Part shown: positions 24,701-34,600 of the stretch, piece after piece | Position numbering within the stretch: the stretch's first letter is position 1 | How the letters are laid out: every line of letters starts with the position of its first letter | Source: Enoplolaimus lenunculus | Lineage: Eukaryota > Nematoda > Enoplea > Enoplida > Thoracostomopsidae | Assembly: GCA_030248215.1 (NCBI GenBank) | Contig: JASANG010002950.1 | Coordinates: 93,907-157,906 of the forward strand | DNA: 64,000 nucleotides | Direction: 5' to 3' | The notes under the pieces: generated by a model | Told to the model about the DNA's origin: nothing | The model's input: the letters and a program-made list of their open reading frames with translations, nothing else | The model's database searches: none | Program-made: the position numbers and the translations under genes

Positions 24701-27232
24701 ATTTACGCTATACACAGCCTGTTAAAATATCCAGATGAATGTTTTTTGTTTTCATTTCAGGCATATATTCCCACATATATCATCATTGTAAGCTCATGGA
24801 TCAGTTTTTGCGTTGACCACAAAATACTTCCTGCACGCACTACAATTACTGTCAGCGCGTTGCTTGCAATTACTTTTCAATACGGCAACATTATTAGAAG
24901 TTTGCCGAAAGTTTCGTATATTAAAGGTAAGCGATACATAAGCACAATGGCCCATGTATATAGAACAGGACCGGAACGTTTTTCTGTGGGGCTGTAACAA
25001 AGCTTATAAGCTGTTAGACAAATATCAGTCCCCGCCCTCTTATTCGGGTCACTACAGTACTACTGTTGCTTCGCTCATTAACGTAATATTTAATGTTTTC
25101 AGCGATGGACGTATGGATGCTCGCATGCGTTTCATTTGTGTTCGGTGCTTTAATTGAACTGGCCATAATTGCATATATCGGCAAACAAATGGGCGGAAGC
25201 GGAAGATCCGGATGTAACTCAGTGGACACGAAACGCCATCATCATCATCATCAACAACAATCATACAGTGGTCACTCTAAATCCCAAGTCGGTGCCGAGT
25301 CGATGACAGAAACCGGAATTATGGACCGGATATCGTTTGGGTTTGGCGGAAATAGGGATCGGAACACGCAGTACGCGACGCTGTTGCCGCGTGAAAATGA
25401 TGACCTCGAAGCTGTTGTGCCGTTGTATGTCAATCCAGGGTTGTTACCATCGCAATCGAATGGAATACGTGAGTTTAATTTAGAAAATTTTATTTTAAAA
25501 ATTTGTTCAGATTCGAATTTATTTCTTTAACCCCTTCTCACATTGAGTTGCCTATAGGCAACTAAGCGCAGTGTATATACGTTAAATAATGTATATCGCA
25601 CCGTGTTTAACAATTGCAACACGTATACATAGAACTCAATCACCACAAGACGTGAGAGCCCCCTCGGGCTCGAGCGTCAAGCTCCTATAGCTGAGTGGTG
25701 ATGGTATACGCCTCCCACGCCAGTCACCCGAGTTCGAATCCTAGCATAAAAGTAGGTCTCAGGGGAAATAGAAAATATTCATGTGAGAAAGGGTTAAAAC
25801 CACAGAGCCTCAATCAGAGTTTGTGTGATTAATACAACGCAGAATGAAATCAGGACAAATTGATTGTATATGAGTCGTGTAAGCATGTCGCAATAGTGGA
25901 CACGGATCTCGAAAGGCTTGGAACTGCGCTACGCGTGGATTTTAACGGTCAAAAATGTCGTTAATTGTCACAAGCGGCAGTGAACAGCGGTGCGTGACGT
26001 CGAAAAGTGTGGCGCATCGCAAAAACGAAAATTTAATATACTTAGAACAATCGGCCAATATCATTTTTATGGCCGCAACAGTAGATTAAAGCGTATTCTT
26101 AAGCCTAAGCCTAGACGTTGCAAAAACGTATTCCTAAGCCTAAACCTAAACCTAAAAGCAAAAAAATGTTGTCTAAAATGTAAACCTACTCATGTACAGA
26201 CCCACCAGAAACCGGGACGGCTCTAAAAGTAACATGAGCCGAAAAATCAATGCCCATTGGTTGGACCTTGCCACAAAATGGCCAAAAATTTTCCTTTCTT
26301 CCACGAAACTCTCTCGTATCTCATTGGTCAATGTTTGTGGACCTATATTTCGGGAAGTTGCGTCGAATCTCTGGTATGATTTTGGAACAGAATCAGTGCC
26401 GTATAAATGTTAAGGGTGGTTATTATCGTCCGGCGCCCTCTGTCTCCGTATGTCTCACGTTCGTTACCGTATGCACGTGAACCTGTTCACAAAGGATGCC
26501 GCAACCCTAATTCGTTCAAAGACCTCCCGTATATTTTTTTCAGCTCGACACAACACTGGAACTCTCATAACCGCAACAAGTGGCAGAGGGCTGCCATCGG
26601 TAGGATTTCCACCCACATCCCTCGCCTACTCTCCGTACCATCAACGACACGCGTTCCAACCATTTTGTAACCAAAACTTCTCCGATACCACCGTTTATCA
26701 CCCATCTGACGTCGGATATCAACAACGGCGGACGCCACTGGGACCCCGGCCGTGGTCCTCACAAACGGGATCTGAATATCCTCCAACGTCACCTGTAAGT
26801 TCACGGGGTCCTTTCTCAGTTCCTCCACCACAAACAGCGCTACCGATTGCCAGTAGGTCGTCTCACCGTGAGTCAGGGGACGGCAACACAACTGGAGACG
26901 TTCGAAACAACAAACGCTGTCGGTTCGCTAAATCCAACCATCGTCGAGGCGATTACTCATCGACCACCACCACAACCACTGTTGGTGACGTCACCGGATC
27001 ACGAACAATGACGTCATCGTTGTGTTGTTGGTGGTGTTGTTGTTGCCGTATCCATCAGTGTCGTATTGCACCGCAATCTGTTGATAATTTTTGCATTATT
27101 GTGTTTCCGTTGGCGTTTGTATTGTTCAATGTTGGTTACTGGACGTATTATTTGAGCAAAAGTCGATCGTTCGCCTATCGGCCGACAGATGATTTGTATG
27201 ACGTTACTGAAACTGTTGGAGATGAGTTGTGA
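18708..27232 (+). CDS. Cys-loop ligand-gated chloride channel subunit (GABA/glycine/ACC-like), complete, 7 exons
   Basis: Pentameric neurotransmitter-gated channel subunit of the plasma membrane. Exons: 18708-18983, 20065-20349, 21806-21955, 23307-23432, 24761-24926, 25103-25468, 26544-27232. All junctions are GT-AG and phases agree, giving 685 residues. The N-terminus has a hydrophobic signal-like stretch (about residues 15-30). The ligand-binding domain follows, with the canonical Cys-loop of two Cys separated by 13 residues ([15 protein letters not shown], exon 3). M1 is about 280-298. The M1-M2 loop carries the PAR motif (303-305), the signature of anion selectivity. M2 is about 306-322, M3 about 336-361 and M4 about 637-658. 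The M3-M4 loop is very long (about 275 residues) and holds a five-His run and a Cys/Trp cluster before M4. No second Cys pair is visible in loop C, which argues against glycine receptor and GluCl. Overall the sequence is most like nematode acetylcholine- or amine-gated chloride channels; the ligand is inferred, not shown. Start is the first ATG of exon 1; an ATG six codons on is an alternative. Confidence 0.9.
19023..19378. mobile_element. GTAGTGACCCGAATAAGAGG MITE, full copy (channel intron 1)
   Basis: 356 bp with inverted ends GTATTGACCCGAATAAGAGG and CCTCTTATTCGGGTCACTAC. Starts just 39 bp after the donor of channel exon 1. Confidence 0.7.
19462..19670. mobile_element. palindromic MITE family D (channel intron 1)
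   Basis: TACTGCAAAAAATGGTGAG left, CACCATTTTTTTGCAGTG right. Between channel exons 1 and 2. Confidence 0.7.
20481..20737. mobile_element. palindromic MITE family C (channel intron 2)
   Basis: TACTGTAAATTCC left, AAATTTACAGTG right. Lies between channel exons 2 and 3. Confidence 0.7.
20912..21174 (-). mobile_element. TTAA-flanked MITE with tRNA-like core, copy 3 (channel intron 2)
   Basis: TTAA at 20908-20911 and 21175-21178 with CCCTTTCTCACAT ends. The tRNA-like core reads on the minus strand. It sits inside the intron between channel exons 2 and 3. Confidence 0.75.
23514..23771. mobile_element. palindromic MITE family C (channel intron 4)
   Basis: CACTGTAAATTTC left, CATTTACAGTG right, just downstream of channel exon 4. 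Confidence 0.7.
24139..24590. mobile_element. palindromic MITE family C split by a family D insertion (channel intron 4)
   Basis: Family C sequence runs 24139-24192 and resumes at 24401-24590. The gap is exactly a family D element. The host copy's far end is truncated. Confidence 0.7.
24193..24400. mobile_element. palindromic MITE family D (GGTGAGTCAAATTGACTC) nested in family C
   Basis: About 208 bp near-perfect palindrome bounded by CACTGC and GCAGTG. It contains TCAAATTCGACTC and GAGTCGAATTTGACTC arms, and is the cleanest copy in the window. It lies inside a family C element. Confidence 0.75.
24949..25000 (+). mobile_element. left-end fragment of MITE family B inside channel intron 5
   Basis: GGCCCATGTATATAGAACAGG and ACCGGAACGTTTTTCTG match the family B left end, then the match stops and the right end of a different MITE follows at once. 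Confidence 0.65.
25008..25055. mobile_element. GTAGTGACCC MITE, right-end fragment in channel intron 5
   Basis: CCCTCTTATTCGGGTCACTAC plus AAATATCAGTCCCC, directly following the family B fragment; together they fill most of the 176-base intron 5. Confidence 0.6.
25531..25793 (+). mobile_element. TTAA-flanked MITE with tRNA-like core, copy 4 (channel intron 6)
   Basis: TTAA at 25527-25530 and 25794-25797. Same 263-bp length as copies 2 and 3, with the tRNA-like core on the plus strand (GAGTTCGAATCC box B). Lies between channel exons 6 and 7. Confidence 0.75.
26053..26240 (-). mobile_element. (GGCTTA)n MITE, family A variant (channel intron 6)
   Basis: Ends GGCCAATATCATTTTTATGG and AAGTAACATGAGCC; flanks GAACAATC and GAAAAATC match at 7 of 8. 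Lies between channel exons 6 and 7. Confidence 0.7.
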
Positions 27233-27608
27233 CGAGGCAAATGACGGCATGTTTTAGATGAATTAATTGTAAAAGCCAATATATTCGTAAGACGTCACAG
27301 CTAAGTATGCATTATCGATTCAGCTGACACGCAATGATCTGAAAATAATGCTACACATAAACGTCATCTGTTACATTCTTACAAAATGTAAGGACTTGAT
27401 AATTAAAGATGCGTCCGTAAAATGACATCAATGTTTGAAGGTATGTTGAAATTTTGGCGACCCGTATGACGTCATCGAAACGGCTGATGGTAAAAATATG
27501 ATGACGTCATCGTTTCAAGGTAAATAATGTCCGACGGTATAAAGTCGTCTTTGCTGCAATAAACATGAATTATCATGATGCTATTAATGACGTCATTCTT
27601 TGACGTCA
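26986..27608. promoter_or_regulatory. cluster of CRE-like TGACGTCA palindromes
   Basis: The full 8-bp palindrome TGACGTCA occurs at 26986-26993, 27009-27016, 27467-27474, 27502-27509, 27588-27595 and 27601-27608. Half-site variants lie between. Two lie in the last channel exon and four in its 3' flank. This is the binding site of CREB/ATF bZIP dimers. Six copies in 620 bases is far above chance, but function is inferred. Confidence 0.4.
27558..27563 (+). promoter_or_regulatory. candidate poly(A) signal of the channel gene
   Basis: AATAAA on the coding strand about 325 bases after the channel stop codon. It is the first canonical hexamer I noticed downstream, so it is a plausible 3' end, but nothing else confirms it. 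Confidence 0.35.
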
Positions 27609-27801
27609 CAATTATAGTTATGATGTAATTCTTTGAATAACGTCAGAATACAAAGATAATCCCGTAAACGCTGGTGATTCTGCGACTGTCAGCATCGAGA
27701 CAAATTCACACAATGTATACTTTCATGATGATTGTAAAGTGGTTTCTGTAGGCTAATGGTATTGAAGCAGGAGATTTTGTGTATGACATCACGAAATAAT
27801 T

Positions 27802-27973
27802 GGTCAATGTTACTTTAAGGGGCGAAGTGTATTCCTAAGCCTAAAGCCTAATCCTAAGCGTTGCAAAAATGTGTTCCTAAGCCTAAGCCTAAGCAAAAGA
27901 TAAAATCTAGAATCTAACCTACTCTATTATGGATCCACCAGAAACCTGGACGCCCCGTAAAGTAACATGGGTC
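27802..27973 (-). mobile_element. (GGCTTA)n MITE, family A, exact 8-bp target duplication
   Basis: Ends GGTCAATGTTACTTTAAGG and AGTAACATGGGTC. AAATAATT flanks it exactly on both sides (27794-27801, 27974-27981). Core is TAAGCC units and the AAATGTGTTCC spacer. Confidence 0.85.
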
Positions 27974-28067
27974 AAATAATTTTAGATCAACTGATGATTT
28001 ATAAAAGATGAATGACGTTTCATTGTATTTTCCACTGACAACTGTGCTTGCTATAGAAACAAAGGGT

Positions 28068-28249
28068 GGCCCATGTTACTTTTAGGGCCGTCCCGGTCTC
28101 GGGTGGGTCTGTATTAAAAAAGTAGGCTTACATTCTAGACTACATTTTTTGCTTATGCTTAGGCTTAGGATTAGGAATACGATTTTGCAACGCTTAGGCT
28201 TAGGAATACGCTTAATCTACTGTTACGGCCCTGAAAGTAAACATTGCCA
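28068..28249 (+). mobile_element. (GGCTTA)n MITE, family A variant
   Basis: Left end GGCCCATGTTACTTTTAGG, right end AGTAAACATTGCC; flanks CAAAGGGT and CGAAGGGT match at 7 of 8. Only 94 bp from the previous copy and in the opposite orientation. Confidence 0.7.
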
Positions 28250-28486
28250 CGAAGGGTTTAGTACGAACGAGAAAAAACAGCAATTTAGTGTTGATTTGTG
28301 CTGCCGTCGAAGTCATAGATTGACGGGATTACAAATAAGACGCCAATTTGAGAAGATCCGTCCAATGTCGATATCAATTTTTACACTGCGTCGTCGCAAG
28401 ATGCTAACCACGCATATGCATGATTCACCTGGTCCTGAGAGCTACGCTAAAAATTGCGACCATTTGAGGTCATTGTTTAAATTTTG

Positions 28487-28645
28487 GCCAGTATTACTTT
28501 TTAGGATAGTAACTCTGAACAAGTATATTTCTAAGCCGAGGCCTAAGCGTGGAAATAAGTGTCAATCCTAAGCCTAAAAGCCAAAATAATCTAATACCTA
28601 ACCCATGCTCTGCTAGCGTTCCACCTCAGATCTTTACATGGGCCA
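28487..28645 (-). mobile_element. decayed MITE of the A/B group
   Basis: Left GGCCAGTATTACTTTTTAGG resembles family A; right AGATCTTTACATGGGCC resembles family B; a few TAAGCC units between. No target duplication found. Confidence 0.45.
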
Positions 28646-29852
28646 AATGCGGATATGACAGTAGCATCATTTGATTTATTGAAACCGGTAATACAAACTC
28701 AGGATGCACAATGTCTTTTGTGGCCGCTGAAGGTGCCACAAAATTTTAGGTCATAGAAAAGAAATGTTGAATTTGCAAATGTTAAAAATAGTGCAATGCA
28801 TTTTCAAAAAATCGCTCATAGATTTTAAAATCTTAGCCCGGGAATGGAAAATTAATTCCCAGCTCTTTTAAAACATGCGAAAATTGCTGTACCGAAATTT
28901 GAGGCCAAAATTCTACCAGCGCTTAAAGGACGGACGATATTTCGTCCGAGTCCGCAAATTCAGTTTGCAATCTTCATACCGAGATAAATTTAGTATCGAC
29001 ACCAATGCTGCCAACAGTTTATTCAACCAAGACGTAGGCTTAAATTTTAATCTATACCGGACAGTTACGCCTTAAGAGGGGTCCTATAGCTACAAATCAA
29101 TGAACAATGGTACGAAAGTTTATTACAATATCATATTATTATACGCATAGACAAAATTACATTGTATATCTTATATAACAATACACAGAATGAGACAAAA
29201 ATAAAGCAATAACACAATTTAAATACTAGCGACGATCTCAAGTACAAGACGCATGTTTGTTCCGACAATTGCAGTATCCAACGCGAAATTCCTACAGGCA
29301 TTAACTTTCGAGAGCGACCAATGTTAATAATTCGAAACATTGCCAGCTTTGCATACATATGTATCAGAAACCAAATAGTGACCATTTTTCAATATTTCTC
29401 ACTTAGCAAAATTGGTCTCCCAACCAGAAGACTCCAAAGAAAACGCGGCTGCCATTTTTCAGTAATTCCTTAGTCATATCGGTCTGTACGCCACCATTCC
29501 GGTTAACTGGAACCATGAAACAAAATTTTTTCTTTACATTTATGTATGTAACCATTTACAAAACAACATAATATTAAACCAAGAAACAATTACGTTGTGA
29601 CTAACAGTTATTATACTACAGTTAATACGCGCTATAATGAGTCCTGAGAACATAATGATCAATTAAATATATTATTACTACTATGGATTGGCTTGCTATG
29701 CGAATTTCACTGAAAGATAAGTCAAAAGTACGCAACGCTACTGTGTTTGGCGTGCACGCTTTGTGACCAGCTGGCATGCAGTAGGAGTCTATTAAACACT
29801 TCTTAACCGAACTGTGTTGTGGAATGATAAACTGTCAATAATAAAACTTTAC
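28646..29852. other. intergenic DNA between convergent channel and BET 3' ends
   Basis: AT-rich; no coding signal. TTTATT at 29119-29124 is AATAAA on the minus strand and could be a distal BET poly(A) signal, but is 2.5 kb from the stop. Confidence 0.35.
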
Positions 29853-30470
29853 GCACAAAAAACGTTTTCTGATATTCAAGAAATATTTTCTTAAATGCAA
29901 GACAATATATGTCTTAATCTAGACTCCCAACATACATGTGTTGAATGTAAGACATTAGTTTATGAAATATAAGACAAATATATCTGAAGTAAAAGGCTTT
30001 TTTTTGCTGAATTTTGAGACGTATTTGTCTTAGAAACTACATTTGCTAGAAAAGTCGCCTTCAAAACTATGAGTTAAGCTCGGCTAAATGCTCTAATTTG
30101 ATACCGTAAGATACGTCCCAGACGTAAACTTATGGGTTGGGGGAGCCTAAGTTACACCCGAAATACCTGTGAAACCCGATTATTTATATACACACACTTA
30201 AGAATATAAACTGAGCAACCTTTTTACAGATATAAAAATAAGAAAATTATTTCTTGAACATAACACAATTATTTCTTAAAAGAAAGAAATTTGAGTCTTA
30301 TAAATTGGCAATAGTAATTTCTTGAATACAAGACAATTATATTTCAATCATTTCAGACACAAATTTCTGAGCTGTTTAAGGCTGTTTAACGTCTGAAATA
30401 CAATACATCAATGTCTTGAAAATTTAGGAAAGCAGGATTCTTGAAATTTCAAGACAATTTATTTTGTGTG
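29853..30470. mobile_element. AAGACA-rich interspersed element, copy 2
   Basis: Same order of motifs as copy 1 (GATATTCAAGAAA, then GAGACNCCAA, ending CAAGACAATTTATTTTGTG). Sits between the 3' ends of the channel and BET genes. Confidence 0.55.
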
Positions 30471-31608
30471 AGGATAAAAACTTTGCATTAAGATTTAATA
30501 CTAAAATCGCGTTTGGCTTTTTGTTCGTTTCGTCCGAGGGCTTCTTTCACTATAATTAGCAATCGCACGCACCATTTTCGTGTGATTGCTAGAAATTTAA
30601 TAGATAGTAACATCTAAATCTGTCAAAGTAATTGCTAAAAGATCACTGCGTCATCTATTTAACTGCACACAAACTTTCAATCCGAGTTTAAACAACCGGG
30701 ATATCCAAATGATGTTTTCCGTATGTACGCCTTATAAGCGAACCGATTTCCCCTAATATTCAACAACTTCACCCACATAAATTCATGTCAAATCTAAAAT
30801 AACAAAACGAGTTTTTATCAAAAATGACAAAATCAAAACTAAAACGCAATGCTATATTAGCTAAAAGATCTCAACACGATGCCGTCCAAAGTTTTGCACC
30901 CGACGGAGTATGGAACACAAATTAACGTCATGTTCTCAACCAAATTCTAAAATTCGTACTACAAATCACCGTTGACTGTGCACTCCTACACGTCATGACT
31001 AAAATACACAACCAATACGTAGTACCGCCATTAATTCCCTGCACCTTAACCGAAATAACGCCTTGCTTTTCTCAGTATAAATGTTTTTAACATCAACGTA
31101 ATGTAATAACCAAACATGCGTACGACTCCAACAACTGCCAACAGGTTAACACCAACCATTCAATCAATAACTCCAAAATCATACCTGGTTATCTCGACTA
31201 AGTTTCCGCTAGCATCAATACATATGCAGATGCGATAAAGGATGAGAAATGGACAATGATACGCCGCAGCACTTGTTTGACACCAACAGGTACAAGACCG
31301 AAGAGGTATCGGGTACTAATCAGAATAAATCTGTGTTTGTTTAGACAGCAAAATATGCACGATTGTCAAGTTTAGTATGACACACCCCACTCCAGCGATC
31401 CTTTTTGTCCATCCCGTAAATCAGCGAAAAACGACAGCAAATCACGTATTCCAACCACCAAAAAGAGTCAAGAGACAGCAACTAAACTAATTCAACGCGA
31501 GTACAGGCATTACAGCTCAGCGGTTCCAGCATCAATTACACCTTTGCCAGTACCAAACGTACAAATTTTTAACTACGAGGTGCTTTCACAAAAAACCTAT
31601 ATCCGAAA
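30471..31608. other. downstream flank or 3' UTR of the BET gene
   Basis: No coding signal or repeat match. Probably contains the BET 3' UTR; I could not place the poly(A) site. Confidence 0.35.
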
Positions 31609-34600
31609 TCACCCGATAATTCTTGCGGTCGCAGTGCGATTGCCGCCGCCGTCGTCTTCCGAATCCGAAGAATCATCTGAACTGCTTGAATCAGACGACG
31701 ATGACGATCCACTGCCGCCGTCGCCGCCACTGGAGCTGGTCGACGATGTTGATAAGCGTCTTCCTCCAGCTCCAGTGACACCGCCTGTGTTTGCTGTTGA
31801 CGTCCCGCCGCTGGTCGCCGGCGTTGCTTTTGGTTTCGGTCCTGAAAAATACAATGCTGCTACGTAATAATGTTTCTAAAACCTTTAACCGAAAAGATAA
31901 CAAATTTAGACGGCTAATGTGCTATTTTATAGACATTTCATACGGTAGCTGTCGTGCCGCTGATCACTGATCTTGCTTTCGGTTCTAGGAAATCAAACCG
32001 GTAATAGTGTTCATTCAGATAATACATTAATTACCTCGCCTCCTTTTCGACGGGATTTGGTCACCGACTTCTTTCAGCTGCCGTTCAAGCTCTTGCTTCT
32101 TTTGTTGCAGTTCTGCGGGATTTCGATTACCTATAGTAAACAAAACAAACTTAATAGGAGCGCACGATATGAGTACCGCTTGCAGTTGCAATTCCAAATA
32201 AGACATTGAAAATACCGAACGAAACAGTGAATAAGAGAAATATTTTTTAAATCGAATCAACGTTTACCGTAAGGTTTGCGCGTTTTCTTTTTCAAACACG
32301 ATCCAATATACGCTTCGAGTTCGCGCAATGTTGCCGGTTTCAGCGTTTCAAAATCGATTTCAATTTCGTCTGGATTTGAGTCTTTTAGCGATGGTTCACG
32401 AGCTTGTATAATTTGAACGACGCGACCAAGTTTATCGCCTGAAACATCAAAACAAAAACAATAATTTTTCAAGGTTCTTTTATCCCACATAAGCTTCATA
32501 CAACGAAAAGTACGGTGGGCTGTGTAATTCTAAAAAAGCAATACTAGTGTTTAAAGCTATTCACGAAAATATTTTAAGTATCACAGTTCTAAGCTCTGGA
32601 CCATTCAACCATGCAAACTTTTCGTTCCAATGCAGGTCGTATATGATGCAAGTTTGGCACGTACATAAGCACTACATCAACATACAGTTAAATGAGCACC
32701 TTATTATGTTGCAGGATGACGTCATTGCACAGTAAATGCTGTTCACTGAATGCGTGGTACTAAATAAAAACATCTTACCAGGCAACTTGTTAATATCAAG
32801 ACTAAGCTGGCGTTTTTCGTCATACGTCATGGGCTTTGCACTGGCTTCGTCCCCACTGTCGAAAAAGTAACCGCCTTTCCTCCGCATTTTTGATCTGAAA
32901 AATTATAAACAGCATTCTCTAATTAAACAGAGTTATATAATCTGTCCCAAGACCAATTAATGGCTCTTCCACAACTCTAACCCCTGTGGCAGGAAACCGC
33001 ATATTATATTATTATCATTAAACACAGCCAGGTACCTATATTGTCGAATTATGTCATAAATTTTGAGAATACCGTTATATATTTTAACACAAGTGAAATC
33101 CGAGCAAATTTTGGAGTTTCTCGAAGCGTTTTATGTTTTGTATCGGGGTTCGAAAGGCGGATATCCCTCCGGTTGTCCGTTCGGCGAGAATCTCAGCAAC
33201 CGCTGAACTGATTTTGATAAACTTTTTGTTTGAAAGCTTATTATTTTGTGGTGTGAACCTCGCATTGGGTTTTAAAATTCTAAACCGTTTATTAGCTACA
33301 AGCTAATATAAATAATTGGGTAAGCCTAAATTAGAACTGTTCAAATTAAATATCTGCCCCCATCTAGCCCTTAGTTTGCCGTCTTTCTCAGCATCCACTA
33401 CCGAAAAACATACTTATGGCTGCCAGCGGCGCCACCGCGTCTACGCTTATGATCGCTCCCAGGTGCATTCGGATAATAGTTGGCGGCATCAGCGGCCAAA
33501 TGTTGCGCTGAATAGGCTGAATCACATCCTCCGGTTGCCACACTGTCGTACTGCGAAGAATGATGATACGACGACGTAGCACTAGACTGATGTTGATCGC
33601 TTAAAACAGCACTACTACCACCAGCGTGCATAGAAGACGGATATTGTTGTTGCATCGCATTGTTTCCTCCCACAAATCGAGACGAATCACCGGTCGTTGG
33701 ACTAACAAGCTGTTGTTGTTGTTGTTGTGTTGCGAATTGTTGTTGGTCGTATACACCACTACCGCCGGTGTGAGAACCGCCAGAAGGCATCATTGCCGAC
33801 AACTGTAGAGGAAATAAAATGAATTTTTAGTTTAAACCAAGAATGTTAGGGTTGCGCTATACTTTGCAATGCCGTGTGCGGCTAACAAAAACATACGTCG
33901 CCGCGCGGAGAGTATATTGCAACCCTAATAATTCGAAGAATTATAAAAAGATGCCTTAAAATGGACAACAAATGATACGTTCACCCTAGTCTATTCCGTT
34001 TGAAAAAGGCGCAAAAGCAGTAGTCCAAGCCAAAAACGGAATAAAACATAATGGTGAATAGAGTTGCATGCCGGTCCGGGTATTCCGGTTGTTTTTGCCG
34101 AAAACTTTCCGGTCCGGGTACGGGTTTTCACAACAACATGTCGTATATAATATGTAAAACCAAACTACAGACGGAAAACGTTGGTCAACAAGCTTAACCT
34201 TTGAGTAATAAATCTCGTAGCTTCCAGGCCTGAGTTTGCCTGAAAATAAATCCGGGTTCGGGTTTCCGTTCTTAAAATTCAGGGACCAAGTTTTTCTTCC
34301 AGAAAGATCCGGTTTCGGGATTTTTAAGAAAAATCCGGGTCGTGGTATTTATTTTTAAAGTTGCAACGTTAATGGTGAACTTATAAGTAATGCAAGAGTT
34401 TATTACGCATGAGTGTGACCCTTGAAAGTTATAACGATAGCCCTTCTTTGATTAGGTGGAAAAGTTCTGCCAGTGGGGAACCTTGTGGTACTACAAACCG
34501 CAACAGATAATTCATGGTGACACGCACTTTATATACATCATCTCTTATGCCCCAAAAGCTAAAAACTATAAGATCGATATATAGATTTAATAGTAGATCC

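Noticed and set aside
31544-31867. Plus-strand acidic Pro/Ser frame of 107 codons
   Set aside because: Antisense of the last BET exon, which joins in phase to the NET exons.
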